DNA of 64,000 nucleotides from Curvibacter delicatus NBRC 14919. Lineage in GTDB: Bacteria > Pseudomonadota > Gammaproteobacteria > Burkholderiales > Burkholderiaceae_C. The position numbers and the translations under genes were made by a program. Shown piece after piece: positions 19,377 to 27,879 of the stretch. Where the stretch lies: NCBI RefSeq assembly GCF_001592265.1, contig NZ_BCWP01000004.1, forward strand, positions 94,352-158,351. The letters are read 5' to 3'. The notes under the pieces are model-generated. The model had not been told where the DNA came from. It saw only the letters and a list, made by a program, of their open reading frames with translations, and searched no databases. The number at the start of each line of letters is the position of its first letter. The stretch's first letter is position 1.

Positions 19377-19756
19377 GACTGCTTCACACCATGCTGCGCG
19401 TTGGCAATCTGCAACGCTCGATCGACTTCTACACCCAGGTGCTGGGCATGCAACTGCTGCGCACCTCCGAGAACCCCGAGTACAAATACACGCTGGCCTT
19501 TCTCGGCTTTGACGGCGGCAACCCCGGCCAGGCCGAGATCGAGCTGACCTACAACTGGGGCGTGGAAAGCTACGAACTGGGCACAGCCTACGGCCACATT
19601 GCGCTTGGCGTGCCCGACGCGTACGCGGCCTGCGAGAAGATCAAGGCCGCCGGCGGCAATGTCACGCGCGAAGCCGGCCCGGTCAAGGGCGGCAGCACGG
19701 TGATTGCCTTCGTGACCGACCCGGACGGCTACAAGATCGAGCTGATCCAGCACTGA
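19373..19756 (+). CDS. gloA: Lactoylglutathione lyase (glyoxalase I)
   Basis: A 127-residue glyoxalase I that converts the methylglyoxal-glutathione hemithioacetal to S-lactoylglutathione. The metal ligands expected from the E. coli enzyme are all present: H5, E57, H75 and E123. The length and the start [20 protein letters not shown] are family-typical and indicate the nickel-type bacterial enzyme. The ATG overlaps the thioesterase stop as ATGA, so the two are translationally coupled. No further gene follows on this strand for 45 bp. Confidence 0.95.
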   Translation: MRLLHTMLRVGNLQRSIDFYTQVLGMQLLRTSENPEYKYTLAFLGFDGGNPGQAEIELTYNWGVESYELGTAYGHIALGVPDAYAACEKIKAAGGNVTREAGPVKGGSTVIAFVTDPDGYKIELIQH

Positions 19757-19801
19757 GGCCCGTCCCGGCCCCGTCACGCGTCGTCCGACATCCGCGTTAG
19801 G

Positions 19802-22210
19802 ATGTACCCATTGGCGCTGCCGCACCATGCGGCAGTGACCCACGGGGGCAGACACACAGTGACCGCGTTTCAGACCCTTCAGCAGACCTTCCTGGCTCCG
19901 CAGGCGGAGAACGAGGAATTGCACAACTGGCGAGAGCGCATTCTCTCGGCCATTCTGCTGGTGATCGTCACCCTGGGCAGCCTGGCTGCCATTCCCAGCG
20001 TGCTGCTCGCCTGGCGCGAAGGGCTGGTGGCGGTGGCCTGGATCGACGCCTTCGCGCTGACCTGGGTGATCGTCATCTGGCGCCACCGCACACTGCCCTA
20101 CCGTTTCCGCGCCTGGAACCTGCTGGTTCTGGTCTATCTGCTGGGCATGTGGTTCCTCATGAACATCGGCCCGGCCAGCCAGATCTACCTGATGGCCTTC
20201 CCGGTGATGGCCGCCCTGCTACTGGGCCTGCGACCGGCCTTGCTGGCCCTGGTGCTCAACGGCATCAGCCTGCTGGGCCTGGGTTATGCCGTCAATGCCG
20301 ACCTGCCCTTGCCGGGTTTTGAGTCCCAGCCGCTGCTGAAGTGGATCGTCATCACGATCAACTTCATGTTCATCAACTCGGTCATCACGATCTCATGCGC
20401 GGTGCTGCTCAACCAGCTGGAAAATTCGCTAGAACGGCAACGCGCGATTGCCAAATCACTCGAACAAGGCCAGAGCCACCTGCAAAAGGCCAACGAGGAC
20501 CTCCGGCTCACCGGCACGGCCCTGACGCGCCTGAATGACATGGTCGTGATCACCGAGGCCAGTCCCCTGGATGCGCCGGGACCCCGCATTGTTTTCGTCA
20601 ACGATGCGTTTGAACGGTGCACCGGCTATGCACGCGAAGAGGTGATCGGGAAGACACCACGCGTGCTGCAGGGCCCCCGGACCAGCCGGGCCGAGCTCGA
20701 CCGGATCAAGGCGGCGCTGGGCAAGCGGGAACCGGTGCATGCCGAGCTGCTCAACTACGCCAAGGACGGCCAGGAGTACTGGCTCGACCTGAACATCGTG
20801 CCGGTCACGAACGAGCAGGGTGAACTCACGCACTGGGTGTCGGTGGAGCGCGACATCACCGAACGCAAGAAGGCCGAAGAGGACATCCACCGCCTGGCCT
20901 ATTTCGACACGCTCACGGGGCTGCCCAACCGGCGCATGCTGCTGGACCGGCTTGAGCATGTGCTGGCGTCGGCACGGCGCTCTCCGGTCATCGGGGCGCT
21001 CCTCTACCTCGATCTCGATCGCTTCAAGAACATCAACGATGCGCGCGGCCATGCCGCCGGTGATGCGCTGCTGGTGAGCGTCGGCCAGCGTCTGGGCGCC
21101 CTGGTGCGCGAGGAAGACACCGTGGCCCGCCTGGGTGGCGACGAATTCGTGATCCTGACGACCCACCTGACCGCAGACCACGATGCCGGCGGACGGTCCG
21201 CCATGGCGGTGGCCAGCAAGGTCCGGGAGGCCCTGGAGCAACCCTTCATGATCAACGGCGATCCCTACAGCACCAGCGCCAGCATCGGCGTCACCCTGCT
21301 GCCCAAGCAGGGTCAGTCCGCCGACGAACTGCTGCGCGAGGCGGACACGGCCATGTACCGGGCGAAAGCGGCCGGCCGCAATCGGATCGCCTTTTTTGAA
21401 GCGGCCATGCAATCGGAGGTGGAAGAACGCGTAGCACTCGAGCACGACCTGGCACTGGCCATCACCCAGAACCAGCTGGCGCTGCACCTGCAGCCGCAAG
21501 TCGACCGCTCGGGGCAGGTCGTCGGCGCCGAGTTGCTGCTGCGCTGGACGCACCCGGTACGCGGCCAGGTGCCCCCCTCGTCATTCATCCCCGTCGCCGA
21601 AGACAGCCCCCTGATGCTGCGCCTGGGCCACTGGGTCATGGACCAGGCTTTCCGCACCCAGGTCGATCTGCAGGCGGCGGGCCACGCGCTGCCCTTGTCA
21701 ATCAACGTCAGTCCACGCCAGTTCCGGCAGTCCGGTTTCGTCCGGCATGTGTCCGACCTGCTCGCAAGCACCGGTGCCAACCCGGCCCACCTGGTCTTCG
21801 AGGTCACGGAGGGGCTGCTGATCGAGAACCTGGACCGGACCATCGCACGCATGAACGCGCTGGCCGCACTCGGCATCCGTTTCTCGATCGACGACTTCGG
21901 TACCGGCTACTCCAGCCTGGCCTACCTCAAGCGGCTGCCGCTGTACGAGATCAAGATCGACAAGAGTTTCATCGACGACACCCCGGCCGACCCCAACGAC
22001 ACGGCCATCGTGAAGATGATCCTGTCAATGGCCAGGCACATGGGGCTCAAGGTGGTTGCCGAAGGCGTGGAGACGCGTGAGCAGGCCGACTTCCTGATGG
22101 CCCATGGCTGCGATGCCCTGCAGGGTTATCTGTTCGCCAAACCGGCACCGGTGGGCGAATGGCTGGCCCGTCAAAGCAGCCGGCCCTTGCAGCCGTTCCC
22201 GATGACCTGA
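19802..22210 (+). CDS. Membrane PAS-GGDEF-EAL cyclic-di-GMP protein
   Basis: A protein of up to 802 residues. The N-terminal part has 5-6 hydrophobic helices (residues about 45-205). A PAS domain follows (about 235-350, ending WVSVERDITERKKAEE), then GGDEF (about 355-530) and EAL (about 545-795). The cyclase motif ARLGGDEFVIL is intact. In the phosphodiesterase domain the signature reads AELLLRW, so EAL is replaced by ELL. The other key residues (NVSPRQF, EVTEG, DDFGTGYSSL, KIDKSF, AEGVET, LQGYLFAKP) are kept. It may be bifunctional. ATG 19802 lacks a clear ribosome site; GTG 19859, preceded by CGGGGG, is a plausible start that removes 19 residues. Confidence 0.92.
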   Translation: MYPLALPHHAAVTHGGRHTVTAFQTLQQTFLAPQAENEELHNWRERILSAILLVIVTLGSLAAIPSVLLAWREGLVAVAWIDAFALTWVIVIWRHRTLPYRFRAWNLLVLVYLLGMWFLMNIGPASQIYLMAFPVMAALLLGLRPALLALVLNGISLLGLGYAVNADLPLPGFESQPLLKWIVITINFMFINSVITISCAVLLNQLENSLERQRAIAKSLEQGQSHLQKANEDLRLTGTALTRLNDMVVITEASPLDAPGPRIVFVNDAFERCTGYAREEVIGKTPRVLQGPRTSRAELDRIKAALGKREPVHAELLNYAKDGQEYWLDLNIVPVTNEQGELTHWVSVERDITERKKAEEDIHRLAYFDTLTGLPNRRMLLDRLEHVLASARRSPVIGALLYLDLDRFKNINDARGHAAGDALLVSVGQRLGALVREEDTVARLGGDEFVILTTHLTADHDAGGRSAMAVASKVREALEQPFMINGDPYSTSASIGVTLLPKQGQSADELLREADTAMYRAKAAGRNRIAFFEAAMQSEVEERVALEHDLALAITQNQLALHLQPQVDRSGQVVGAELLLRWTHPVRGQVPPSSFIPVAEDSPLMLRLGHWVMDQAFRTQVDLQAAGHALPLSINVSPRQFRQSGFVRHVSDLLASTGANPAHLVFEVTEGLLIENLDRTIARMNALAALGIRFSIDDFGTGYSSLAYLKRLPLYEIKIDKSFIDDTPADPNDTAIVKMILSMARHMGLKVVAEGVETREQADFLMAHGCDALQGYLFAKPAPVGEWLARQSSRPLQPFPMT

Positions 22211-22302
22211 GATGCGCCAGGGTCGGGCGGCTGCCGGCTTGCCGGAAACCGCGTGCCGGCCTACAGTCGCAGCGGTTCTTTCCACTTTTTGAGGAGATTG
22301 TC

Positions 22303-22815
22303 ATGATCCGTGTTCTCATGCCCCTGGCCGCAGCCGCCCTGCTCACGGCCTGTGCCACCCCGACCGGCCCGACCGCCTCGGCCCAGCTCCAGCCCACGCG
22401 CGGCAACACCACCAGCGGCGAGGTACGCTTCACCCAGCAGGGCGACCAGGTGCTGGTCAGTGGTGAGGTACGAGGCTTGAAACCGAATGCCGAACACGGC
22501 TTCCACGTGCACGAAAAAGGCGACTGCTCCAGCGGCGACGGCATGAGCACCGGCGGCCACTTCAACCCCATGGGCAAAAAACACGGCGCGCACGATGGCA
22601 GCGAGCACCACGTGGGTGACCTGCCCAGCCTGAAGGCCGATGCCTATGGCGTGGCGCGTTTCAACTTTGCATCCAGCAGCATCGCGATCGGCAGCGGCAG
22701 CAGCGATGTCGTGGGCCGCGGCCTGATCGTGCACCGCGACCCGGACGACTACACCACCCAGCCCACCGGCAATGCCGGCCCGCGCCTGGCCTGCGCCGTT
22801 ATCACGCGGATGTAA
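22303..22815 (+). CDS. sodC: Superoxide dismutase [Cu-Zn], lipoprotein form
   Basis: A 170-residue periplasmic Cu,Zn superoxide dismutase. The copper and zinc ligand region reads HGFHVHEKGDCSS, then GGHFNPMGKKHGAHDG and HHVGDLP. The conserved disulfide Cys pair is present (GDCSS and RLACAV). The signal sequence ends in a lipobox, LLTAC, so the mature protein is probably lipid-anchored in the periplasm. The start at 22303 has a GAGGAG ribosome site 7 bp upstream. It is a single gene, convergent with the mobA-like gene 13 bp away. Confidence 0.95.
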   Translation: MIRVLMPLAAAALLTACATPTGPTASAQLQPTRGNTTSGEVRFTQQGDQVLVSGEVRGLKPNAEHGFHVHEKGDCSSGDGMSTGGHFNPMGKKHGAHDGSEHHVGDLPSLKADAYGVARFNFASSSIAIGSGSSDVVGRGLIVHRDPDDYTTQPTGNAGPRLACAVITRM

Positions 22816-22828
22816 ACCGGCCGCCGCC

Positions 22829-23383
22829 TCAGGGCTGGCGTGCCTGCAGGATCTGCTGCACCTGCTGCAGGTCCTGCACGGTGTCGATGTCGGTCACGCA
22901 ACCGGCATCATCCACTATCAATTCAGTAGCACCTTGCGCTTTGACGATAAGGGCTGCGCCCTGATTTCCCTCTAAGCCCATGAGCTGCGACCCGAGCGCG
23001 CGGGCAAAACGCACCGGGTGGCCGTGCCGCCCCTGGTACACCGGCCGCACCACCGCCTGCTGTGCCGGCGCTTCGGCCACGCGGCGGATGGTCTCGGGCT
23101 GTAGCAAAGGCAGGTCAGCCGGCAGAATCAGCCAGGCGGAGGCCTCCGAGTTGGCACGCACAGCCGCCGCAATTGAATCCCCCATGCCGGGCGAGCCCGA
23201 CGCTTCCAGATAAAAAGGCAGCCCGCTGCCGCGCACGGCATCCAGCGTGTGCTGCAGCACGGTCTTGTTGCCGAGCAGGGCCTGCAGCTTGTGTGTGCTG
23301 CCACCGGAAGCGAGAAAGCGCTCGCCCCGGCCCGAGGCCAGCACGATCACCACCGGCGGCGGCATGGACGCTTCAGGCCGCAT
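22829..23383 (-). CDS. MobA-like (MocA-type) nucleotidyltransferase
   Basis: A 184-residue protein of the molybdenum-cofactor nucleotidyltransferase group. The start of the domain has VIVLASGRGERF, the glycine-rich NTP-binding motif, and LPADLPLLQPETI is the metal-binding DxP region. It lies directly after xdhC with no gap and is the last gene of the molybdenum hydroxylase operon. It therefore probably makes the cytosine dinucleotide form of the cofactor (MCD) for the large subunit upstream. M7 (23365) is an alternative start. Residues about 138-156 are encoded by an interspersed repeat copy lying antisense at 22914-22969, giving a small extra loop (KAQGATELIVDD). Confidence 0.85.
   Translation of the reverse strand: MRPEASMPPPVVIVLASGRGERFLASGGSTHKLQALLGNKTVLQHTLDAVRGSGLPFYLEASGSPGMGDSIAAAVRANSEASAWLILPADLPLLQPETIRRVAEAPAQQAVVRPVYQGRHGHPVRFARALGSQLMGLEGNQGAALIVKAQGATELIVDDAGCVTDIDTVQDLQQVQQILQARQP
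22914..22969 (+). repeat. Two-hairpin interspersed repeat, copy H (inside the mobA-like gene)
   Basis: ACTATC...GTAGC forms the 5' hairpin and AGGGC-TGC-GCCCT (22950-22962) a perfect 3' hairpin. The repeat is antisense to the gene yet keeps its reading frame open. It aligns well with copy G in the AEC transporter (shared GATAAGGGCTG). Confidence 0.7.
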
Positions 23384-24385
23384 TCAGACCGTGGTACAGC
23401 CGGGTGCCTGTGCCACCGCGGCGCCGACCGCGTTTTTCACCTGCACGATCTCGGCCACGATCGACACCGCGATCTCGGCCGGCGTCTTGGCGCCGATGGC
23501 CAAGCCCACCGGACCATGCAGGCGAGCCAGTTCGTCAGCGCTGAGGTCGAAGTGCTCGGCCAGGCGCTGCCGACGTACAGCCTGGTTGCGGCGGGAACCC
23601 AGGGCACCGACGTAAAAGGCCGCCGACTTGAGGGCTTCGAGCAGCGCCATGTCGTCGAGCTTGGGGTCGTGCGTCAGCGCCACGATGGCGGTGTGGGCGT
23701 CGGGCAGCAACTCGCGCACCACGTCGTCAGGCATGCCCGGCACACGCTGCACCCCCTCGATCGTGAAGGTAGTGGCGTACTCCTCGCGCGGGTCACACAC
23801 CAGCACCTCGAAATCGAGCGCGCTGGCCATGTGCGCCACCGCCTGCGACAGCTGGCCGGCGCCGATCAGCAGCAGACGCCACTTCGGTCCGAAGACCGTC
23901 GTGAGTGTGCTGCCGTCGAACGCCATGGTCTGGCCTCGCACGGCATCCGCCAACGTGACCTCGCCATCGGCCAGCCGCAGCGTGCGTGCCACCAGCCGGT
24001 GGGCGGCGGTGTGCGCCAGCAGCTGCTCAATCCAGGCCGTCTCGCGCAGCGGCTCCTGCACCAGCCGCAAGGTGCCGCCACAGGGCAGGCCGAAGCGGGC
24101 CGCCTCCTCCTTGGTCACGCCGTAGGCGATCATTGACGGCAGGCCGGTGTCGTGCGCACCGGCCCCGCTGTGAAACGCAGCCTTGGTACGCGCGATCAGA
24201 TCGTCCTCGACGCAGCCGCCCGAGACCGAGCCGCTGACCACGCCGTCGTCGCGCACGGCCAGCAGCGCCCCCGGCGGGCGAGGCGCGCTGCCCCAGGTCT
24301 CCACCACCGTGACCAGCGTGACCGCGTGGCCGCCGCGCTTCCAGGCCAGCGCATCGGCCAGCACGCGCAGATCCAGACTTTCCAT
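23384..24385 (-). CDS. XdhC family protein (molybdenum hydroxylase maturation)
   Basis: A 333-residue XdhC/CoxI-type protein. The N-terminal XdhC_CoxI part has TLVTVVETWGSAPRPPGALLAV and SVSGGCVEDDL. The C-terminal Rossmann part has KWRLLLIGAGQLSQAVAHMA and LTHDPKLDDMALLEALKSAAFYVGALGSRRN. XdhC proteins bind molybdenum cofactor, help its sulfuration and deliver it to xanthine dehydrogenase-type apoenzymes. It lies between the large subunit gene (28 bp upstream) and the mobA-like gene (0 bp downstream), giving a complete enzyme-plus-maturation operon. Confidence 0.92.
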   Translation of the reverse strand: MESLDLRVLADALAWKRGGHAVTLVTVVETWGSAPRPPGALLAVRDDGVVSGSVSGGCVEDDLIARTKAAFHSGAGAHDTGLPSMIAYGVTKEEAARFGLPCGGTLRLVQEPLRETAWIEQLLAHTAAHRLVARTLRLADGEVTLADAVRGQTMAFDGSTLTTVFGPKWRLLLIGAGQLSQAVAHMASALDFEVLVCDPREEYATTFTIEGVQRVPGMPDDVVRELLPDAHTAIVALTHDPKLDDMALLEALKSAAFYVGALGSRRNQAVRRQRLAEHFDLSADELARLHGPVGLAIGAKTPAEIAVSIVAEIVQVKNAVGAAVAQAPGCTTV

Positions 24386-24413
24386 TCGCTTGCCTCTTTC
24401 TTTCTGATGCCGC

Positions 24414-26555
24414 TCAGGCCTGGCGGATGGCCTCCGGCGTCAGCGGCAGCTTGCGCACCCGCTTGCCGGTGAGTGTAGCCACTGCGTTGGCAATCGCCGG
24501 CGCAATCAGGGAGGTGGAAGGCTCGCCGATGCCGCCCGGCTTTTCGGTGCTTTCGACCAGCACAACATCGATCACCGGCGCCTCGTTCATGCGCACGATC
24601 GGGAAGGTATTGAAGTTGGTCTGCTGCACACGGCCGTTCTGGAGCGTGATCTCCTGCATCAGGGCCGCGCCCGTGCCGAACACCACACCCGACTGGATCT
24701 GCGCCTCCACCGTGTCGGGGTTGACCATGCGGCCCAGATCGGCCGCCACCGTGACGCGGTGCACCTTGACGGCGCCGCCTTCCATGCTGATCTCGGCCAC
24801 CTCGGCCAGGTAGCTGTCGTAACCCTCCATCAACGCGATGCCGCGCGCGCGGCCGGCCGCCAGCGGCGTGCCCCAGCCGGCCTTCTCGGCCGCCAGCTTC
24901 AGCACGTTGGCAAAACGCGGCTGGTTCTTCAGCAGCGCCATGCGGTACTGGTAGGGGTCCTGCCCGGCCTCTTTTGCCAGTTCGTCCATGAAACTCTCGT
25001 TGGCAAAGGCGTTGAGCGCATGGCTGACCGAGCGCCAGTAGCCCACACGCAGGCCGGCATCGTGCTTGACGATGTCGTGCTTGGTGGCCGGGATCTCGTA
25101 GCCGGCCACGGCCGCCTCGATCATCAGCGGGTCCTGTACCTCGGGCGGCAGGCCGAAGACGCGTCCGGTGATGGACTGCGAGGTCAGGCGGAAGGTCATG
25201 GCGGTCGGCTTGCCGTCGGCACCGAGCGAGGCGGCCAAGGTGTTGACCGCCTGCGGCCGGTAGAAGTCGTGCGTCATGTCGTCCTCACGCGACCACACCA
25301 GCTTGACCGGCTTGCCCACCGCCTTGGAAATCTGCGCCGCCTGGATGATGAAGTCCTGGTCGATGCGGCGGCCGAAACCGCCGCCCAGGAAGGTTGTCTC
25401 CAGCGTCACGTCAGCAGGCTTGACGCCCACAGCCGCGGCAATGTTGTTCTGCGCCGCGTCCTGCCACTGGGTCGGGCCGATCAGCTTGACCTTGCCGTTG
25501 TCGTAGTGCGCGGTGAAGTTCATCGGCTCCAGCGGCGAGTGCGACAGCAGCTGGCTGACGTACTCGCGGCGCACTACTTTCTGCGACGCGGAAATCACGC
25601 CTTCGGCATCCCCCACTTTCTTCAGCTCCAGCGCTTTGCCGGTCTTGGCCGCGGCGCGGATGCCTTCGAGCATGGCCTGGTCGTTGAGCTGGGCACCCTT
25701 GCCCTCGTCCCAGGTGATGACCAGCGCCTTGCGCGCCTGGTTGGCACGCCACCAGCTATTGGCCACCACGGCCACGCCGTCTGGAATCTCGACCACGTCG
25801 ATCACGCCCGGCATGGACTTGGCCTTGCTCGCGTCATACGACTTGACCGTACCGCCGATCACCGGGCACTGCTCCAGCGCGGCATAGACCATGCCGGGCA
25901 GCTTGACGTCGATGCCGAAACGCGCCGTGCCGTTGACCTTGGCCGGCGAGTCCAGGCGCAGGGTGCGCTTGCCGACGATGCGGAAGTCCTTCGGGTCCTT
26001 GATGGTCACCTTCTCCGGCACCGGCAGCTTGGAGGCCGCTTCGGCCAGCTGGCCGTAAGTGGCTTTTTTGCCCTTGGGGCCGAACACCATGCCGTTCTCG
26101 GCCTTGAGCTCGCTGGGGTCCACCTTCCACTTGGCGGCCGCGGCACTGATCAGCATCTCGCGCACCTGGGCACCGGCCACACGCAGCTTCTCCCAGCCGT
26201 CGCGCACCGAGGTCGAGCCGCCGGTGAGCTGCGGCCCGCCCAGCAACGGGTTGCCGTAGAGCTTGGCGTTGGGTGGTGCAATGCTGACCTTGATCTTGCG
26301 GATGTCGACGTTGAGCTCTTCGGCGATCAGCATCGGCATGGAGGTGTAGACCCCCTGTCCCATTTCGGAGCGCGCCGAGATCAGCGTGATGGTGTTGTTG
26401 TCGGCAATGTGCACCCAGGCGTTGGGCGTGTGCACCATGCCGGCGGCCATGGCCTCGAGCTTGGCGCCGGGCAGGGCCACGCCCATGAGCAGGCCCCCGG
26501 TGGCCAGCGAGGTGGTCTTGAGGAAATTGCGGCGGGAAGTTTCAGTGGTCATCAT
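24414..26555 (-). CDS. Molybdopterin-binding subunit of an isoquinoline oxidoreductase-type dehydrogenase (IorB-like)
   Basis: A 713-residue large subunit of the xanthine dehydrogenase/aldehyde oxidase superfamily. A twin-arginine signal (TSRRNFLKTTSLATGG) shows export to the periplasm with its partner. Molybdopterin-binding regions are seen in GQGVYTSMPMLIAEE, TFLGGGFGRRIDQDF and the C-terminal GGIGEPSTSLIAPAIANA, which carries the catalytic Glu. The layout (two-gene enzyme with no FAD subunit) matches isoquinoline 1-oxidoreductase or quinoline/aldehyde dehydrogenases using a cytochrome as acceptor. The start at 26555 has an AGGAGGAG ribosome site 7 bp upstream. The [2Fe-2S] subunit gene ends 14 bp before it. 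The substrate is unknown. Confidence 0.92.
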   Translation of the reverse strand: MMTTETSRRNFLKTTSLATGGLLMGVALPGAKLEAMAAGMVHTPNAWVHIADNNTITLISARSEMGQGVYTSMPMLIAEELNVDIRKIKVSIAPPNAKLYGNPLLGGPQLTGGSTSVRDGWEKLRVAGAQVREMLISAAAAKWKVDPSELKAENGMVFGPKGKKATYGQLAEAASKLPVPEKVTIKDPKDFRIVGKRTLRLDSPAKVNGTARFGIDVKLPGMVYAALEQCPVIGGTVKSYDASKAKSMPGVIDVVEIPDGVAVVANSWWRANQARKALVITWDEGKGAQLNDQAMLEGIRAAAKTGKALELKKVGDAEGVISASQKVVRREYVSQLLSHSPLEPMNFTAHYDNGKVKLIGPTQWQDAAQNNIAAAVGVKPADVTLETTFLGGGFGRRIDQDFIIQAAQISKAVGKPVKLVWSREDDMTHDFYRPQAVNTLAASLGADGKPTAMTFRLTSQSITGRVFGLPPEVQDPLMIEAAVAGYEIPATKHDIVKHDAGLRVGYWRSVSHALNAFANESFMDELAKEAGQDPYQYRMALLKNQPRFANVLKLAAEKAGWGTPLAAGRARGIALMEGYDSYLAEVAEISMEGGAVKVHRVTVAADLGRMVNPDTVEAQIQSGVVFGTGAALMQEITLQNGRVQQTNFNTFPIVRMNEAPVIDVVLVESTEKPGGIGEPSTSLIAPAIANAVATLTGKRVRKLPLTPEAIRQA

Positions 26556-26569
26556 GATGTGTCTCCTCC

Positions 26570-27037
26570 TCAGGCAGCCTGGCGCAGGGTGGCAGCCGCA
26601 TCCTTGATGGCCGCCTTGATGCGGCCATAGGTGCCGCAGCGGCACAGGTTGCCGCTCATGGCCTGGTCAATGTCTGCATCGCTCGGGTTCTTGTTCTTGG
26701 CCAGCAGAGCGGCTGCGCTCATGAGCTGGCCCGACTGGCAGTAACCGCACTGCGGCACGTCGTGCTTGATCCACGCCTTCTGCAGCGGATGGCTGTTGTC
26801 CTTGGACAGGCTCTCGATGGTGGCGATCTTCTTGTTGCCGACCCGGTCCAGCGGAGTCTGGCAGGAGCGCACCGCCTCGCCGTTCAGGTGCACGGTGCAG
26901 GCACCGCAGTGGGCGGCACCGCAGCCGAACTTGGTGCCGGTCAGGCCCAGTTCATCGCGGATCACCCACAGCAAGGGGGTATCGGGTTCGGACTTGGCGG
27001 TCACCGCCTTGCCGTTGACGTTCAGCTTGATGCTCAT
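26570..27037 (-). CDS. (2Fe-2S)-binding subunit of the molybdenum hydroxylase (IorA-like)
   Basis: A 155-residue iron-sulfur subunit. The plant-type [2Fe-2S] cluster is bound by [14 protein letters not shown] with a later Cys (VRSCQTP). The second cluster is bound by QCGYCQSGQ and [11 protein letters not shown]. It has no signal of its own and probably travels with the Tat-exported large subunit. It is the first gene of the four-gene operon that continues with the large subunit, XdhC and MobA-like genes. A perfect 12 bp palindrome lies 71 bp upstream and may be an operator. It transfers electrons from the molybdenum centre. Confidence 0.94.
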   Translation of the reverse strand: MSIKLNVNGKAVTAKSEPDTPLLWVIRDELGLTGTKFGCGAAHCGACTVHLNGEAVRSCQTPLDRVGNKKIATIESLSKDNSHPLQKAWIKHDVPQCGYCQSGQLMSAAALLAKNKNPSDADIDQAMSGNLCRCGTYGRIKAAIKDAAATLRQAA

Positions 27038-27108
27038 CGCGAAGGCTCCTCTCTATATAAGTCGCCCCTCATGGAGCCGACATTGTTGGATTGAGACTGC
27101 GCAAGCGT

Positions 27109-27120
27109 AGGTCATGACCT
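27109..27120. promoter_or_regulatory. Palindromic candidate operator upstream of the molybdenum hydroxylase operon
   Basis: AGGTCATGACCT is a perfect 12 bp palindrome. It lies 71 bp before the IorA-like start and directly after a TTGACC (minus strand) that could be a -35 element. The binding protein is unknown. Confidence 0.4.
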
Positions 27121-27234
27121 GGGTCAAGTCATAGGGGTATGCCCTAGGTCCCGGCCTGGTTTTTGCAAATTGAGACACCGCCTCGCCGGCGTGAAATACA
27201 GCGCTGCACCTGGGCCCAGGATTTACACTTGGCC

Positions 27235-27873
27235 ATGACCTCGATTGCCGACCTCCGCAAAAGTTACGAGCGCCACGAACTCAGTGAAGACGCCTCGCAC
27301 GCCAACCCGTTGAAGCAGTTCGACCAGTGGCTGCACGAAGCCATCAACTCGGAAGTGCCGGAGCCGAACGCCATGACGGTGGCGACCGTCGGCAGCGACC
27401 TGCGGCCTTCCACCCGGGTGGTGCTGATCAAGGGTTACGACGAACGCGGCATCGTCTGGTACACAAATTACGAGAGCCGCAAGGGCCGCGAACTGGCCGG
27501 CAATCCGTTTGCCGCGCTGCAATTCCACTGGGTCGAGCTGGAGCGCGTGGTGCGCATCGAAGGCCGGGTGGAGCGCGTCAGCGAGGCGGAAAGCGACGCG
27601 TACTTCCACAGCCGCCCGCTCGATTCGCGCATCGGCGCCTGGGCCAGCCCGCAAAGCCAGGTGATCACCGGCCGCGGTGTGCTGGTGACTAACGCGGCGC
27701 GTTACGCCGCCCAGTTCATGCTGCAGCCGCCGCGCCCGCCGCACTGGGGCGGTTTCCGTCTGATTCCGGAGCGCTGGGAGTTCTGGCAGGGCCGCCCGAG
27801 CCGGCTGCACGACCGGCTGCGCTACACGCCCGACACCCAAGGCGGCTGGCTGCGCGAACGCCTCGCGCCATAA
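27235..27873 (+). CDS. pdxH: Pyridoxamine 5'-phosphate oxidase
   Basis: A 212-residue FMN-dependent oxidase that makes pyridoxal 5'-phosphate from pyridoxine or pyridoxamine phosphate. Landmarks are the [35 protein letters not shown] region, including FMN phosphate contacts, [26 protein letters not shown], and the C-terminal signature from [21 protein letters not shown] on. The start at 27235 ([12 protein letters not shown]) is the usual one. It is a single gene, convergent with the AEC transporter (6 bp between stops). Confidence 0.96.
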   Translation: MTSIADLRKSYERHELSEDASHANPLKQFDQWLHEAINSEVPEPNAMTVATVGSDLRPSTRVVLIKGYDERGIVWYTNYESRKGRELAGNPFAALQFHWVELERVVRIEGRVERVSEAESDAYFHSRPLDSRIGAWASPQSQVITGRGVLVTNAARYAAQFMLQPPRPPHWGGFRLIPERWEFWQGRPSRLHDRLRYTPDTQGGWLRERLAP

Positions 27874-27879
27874 CGACCT

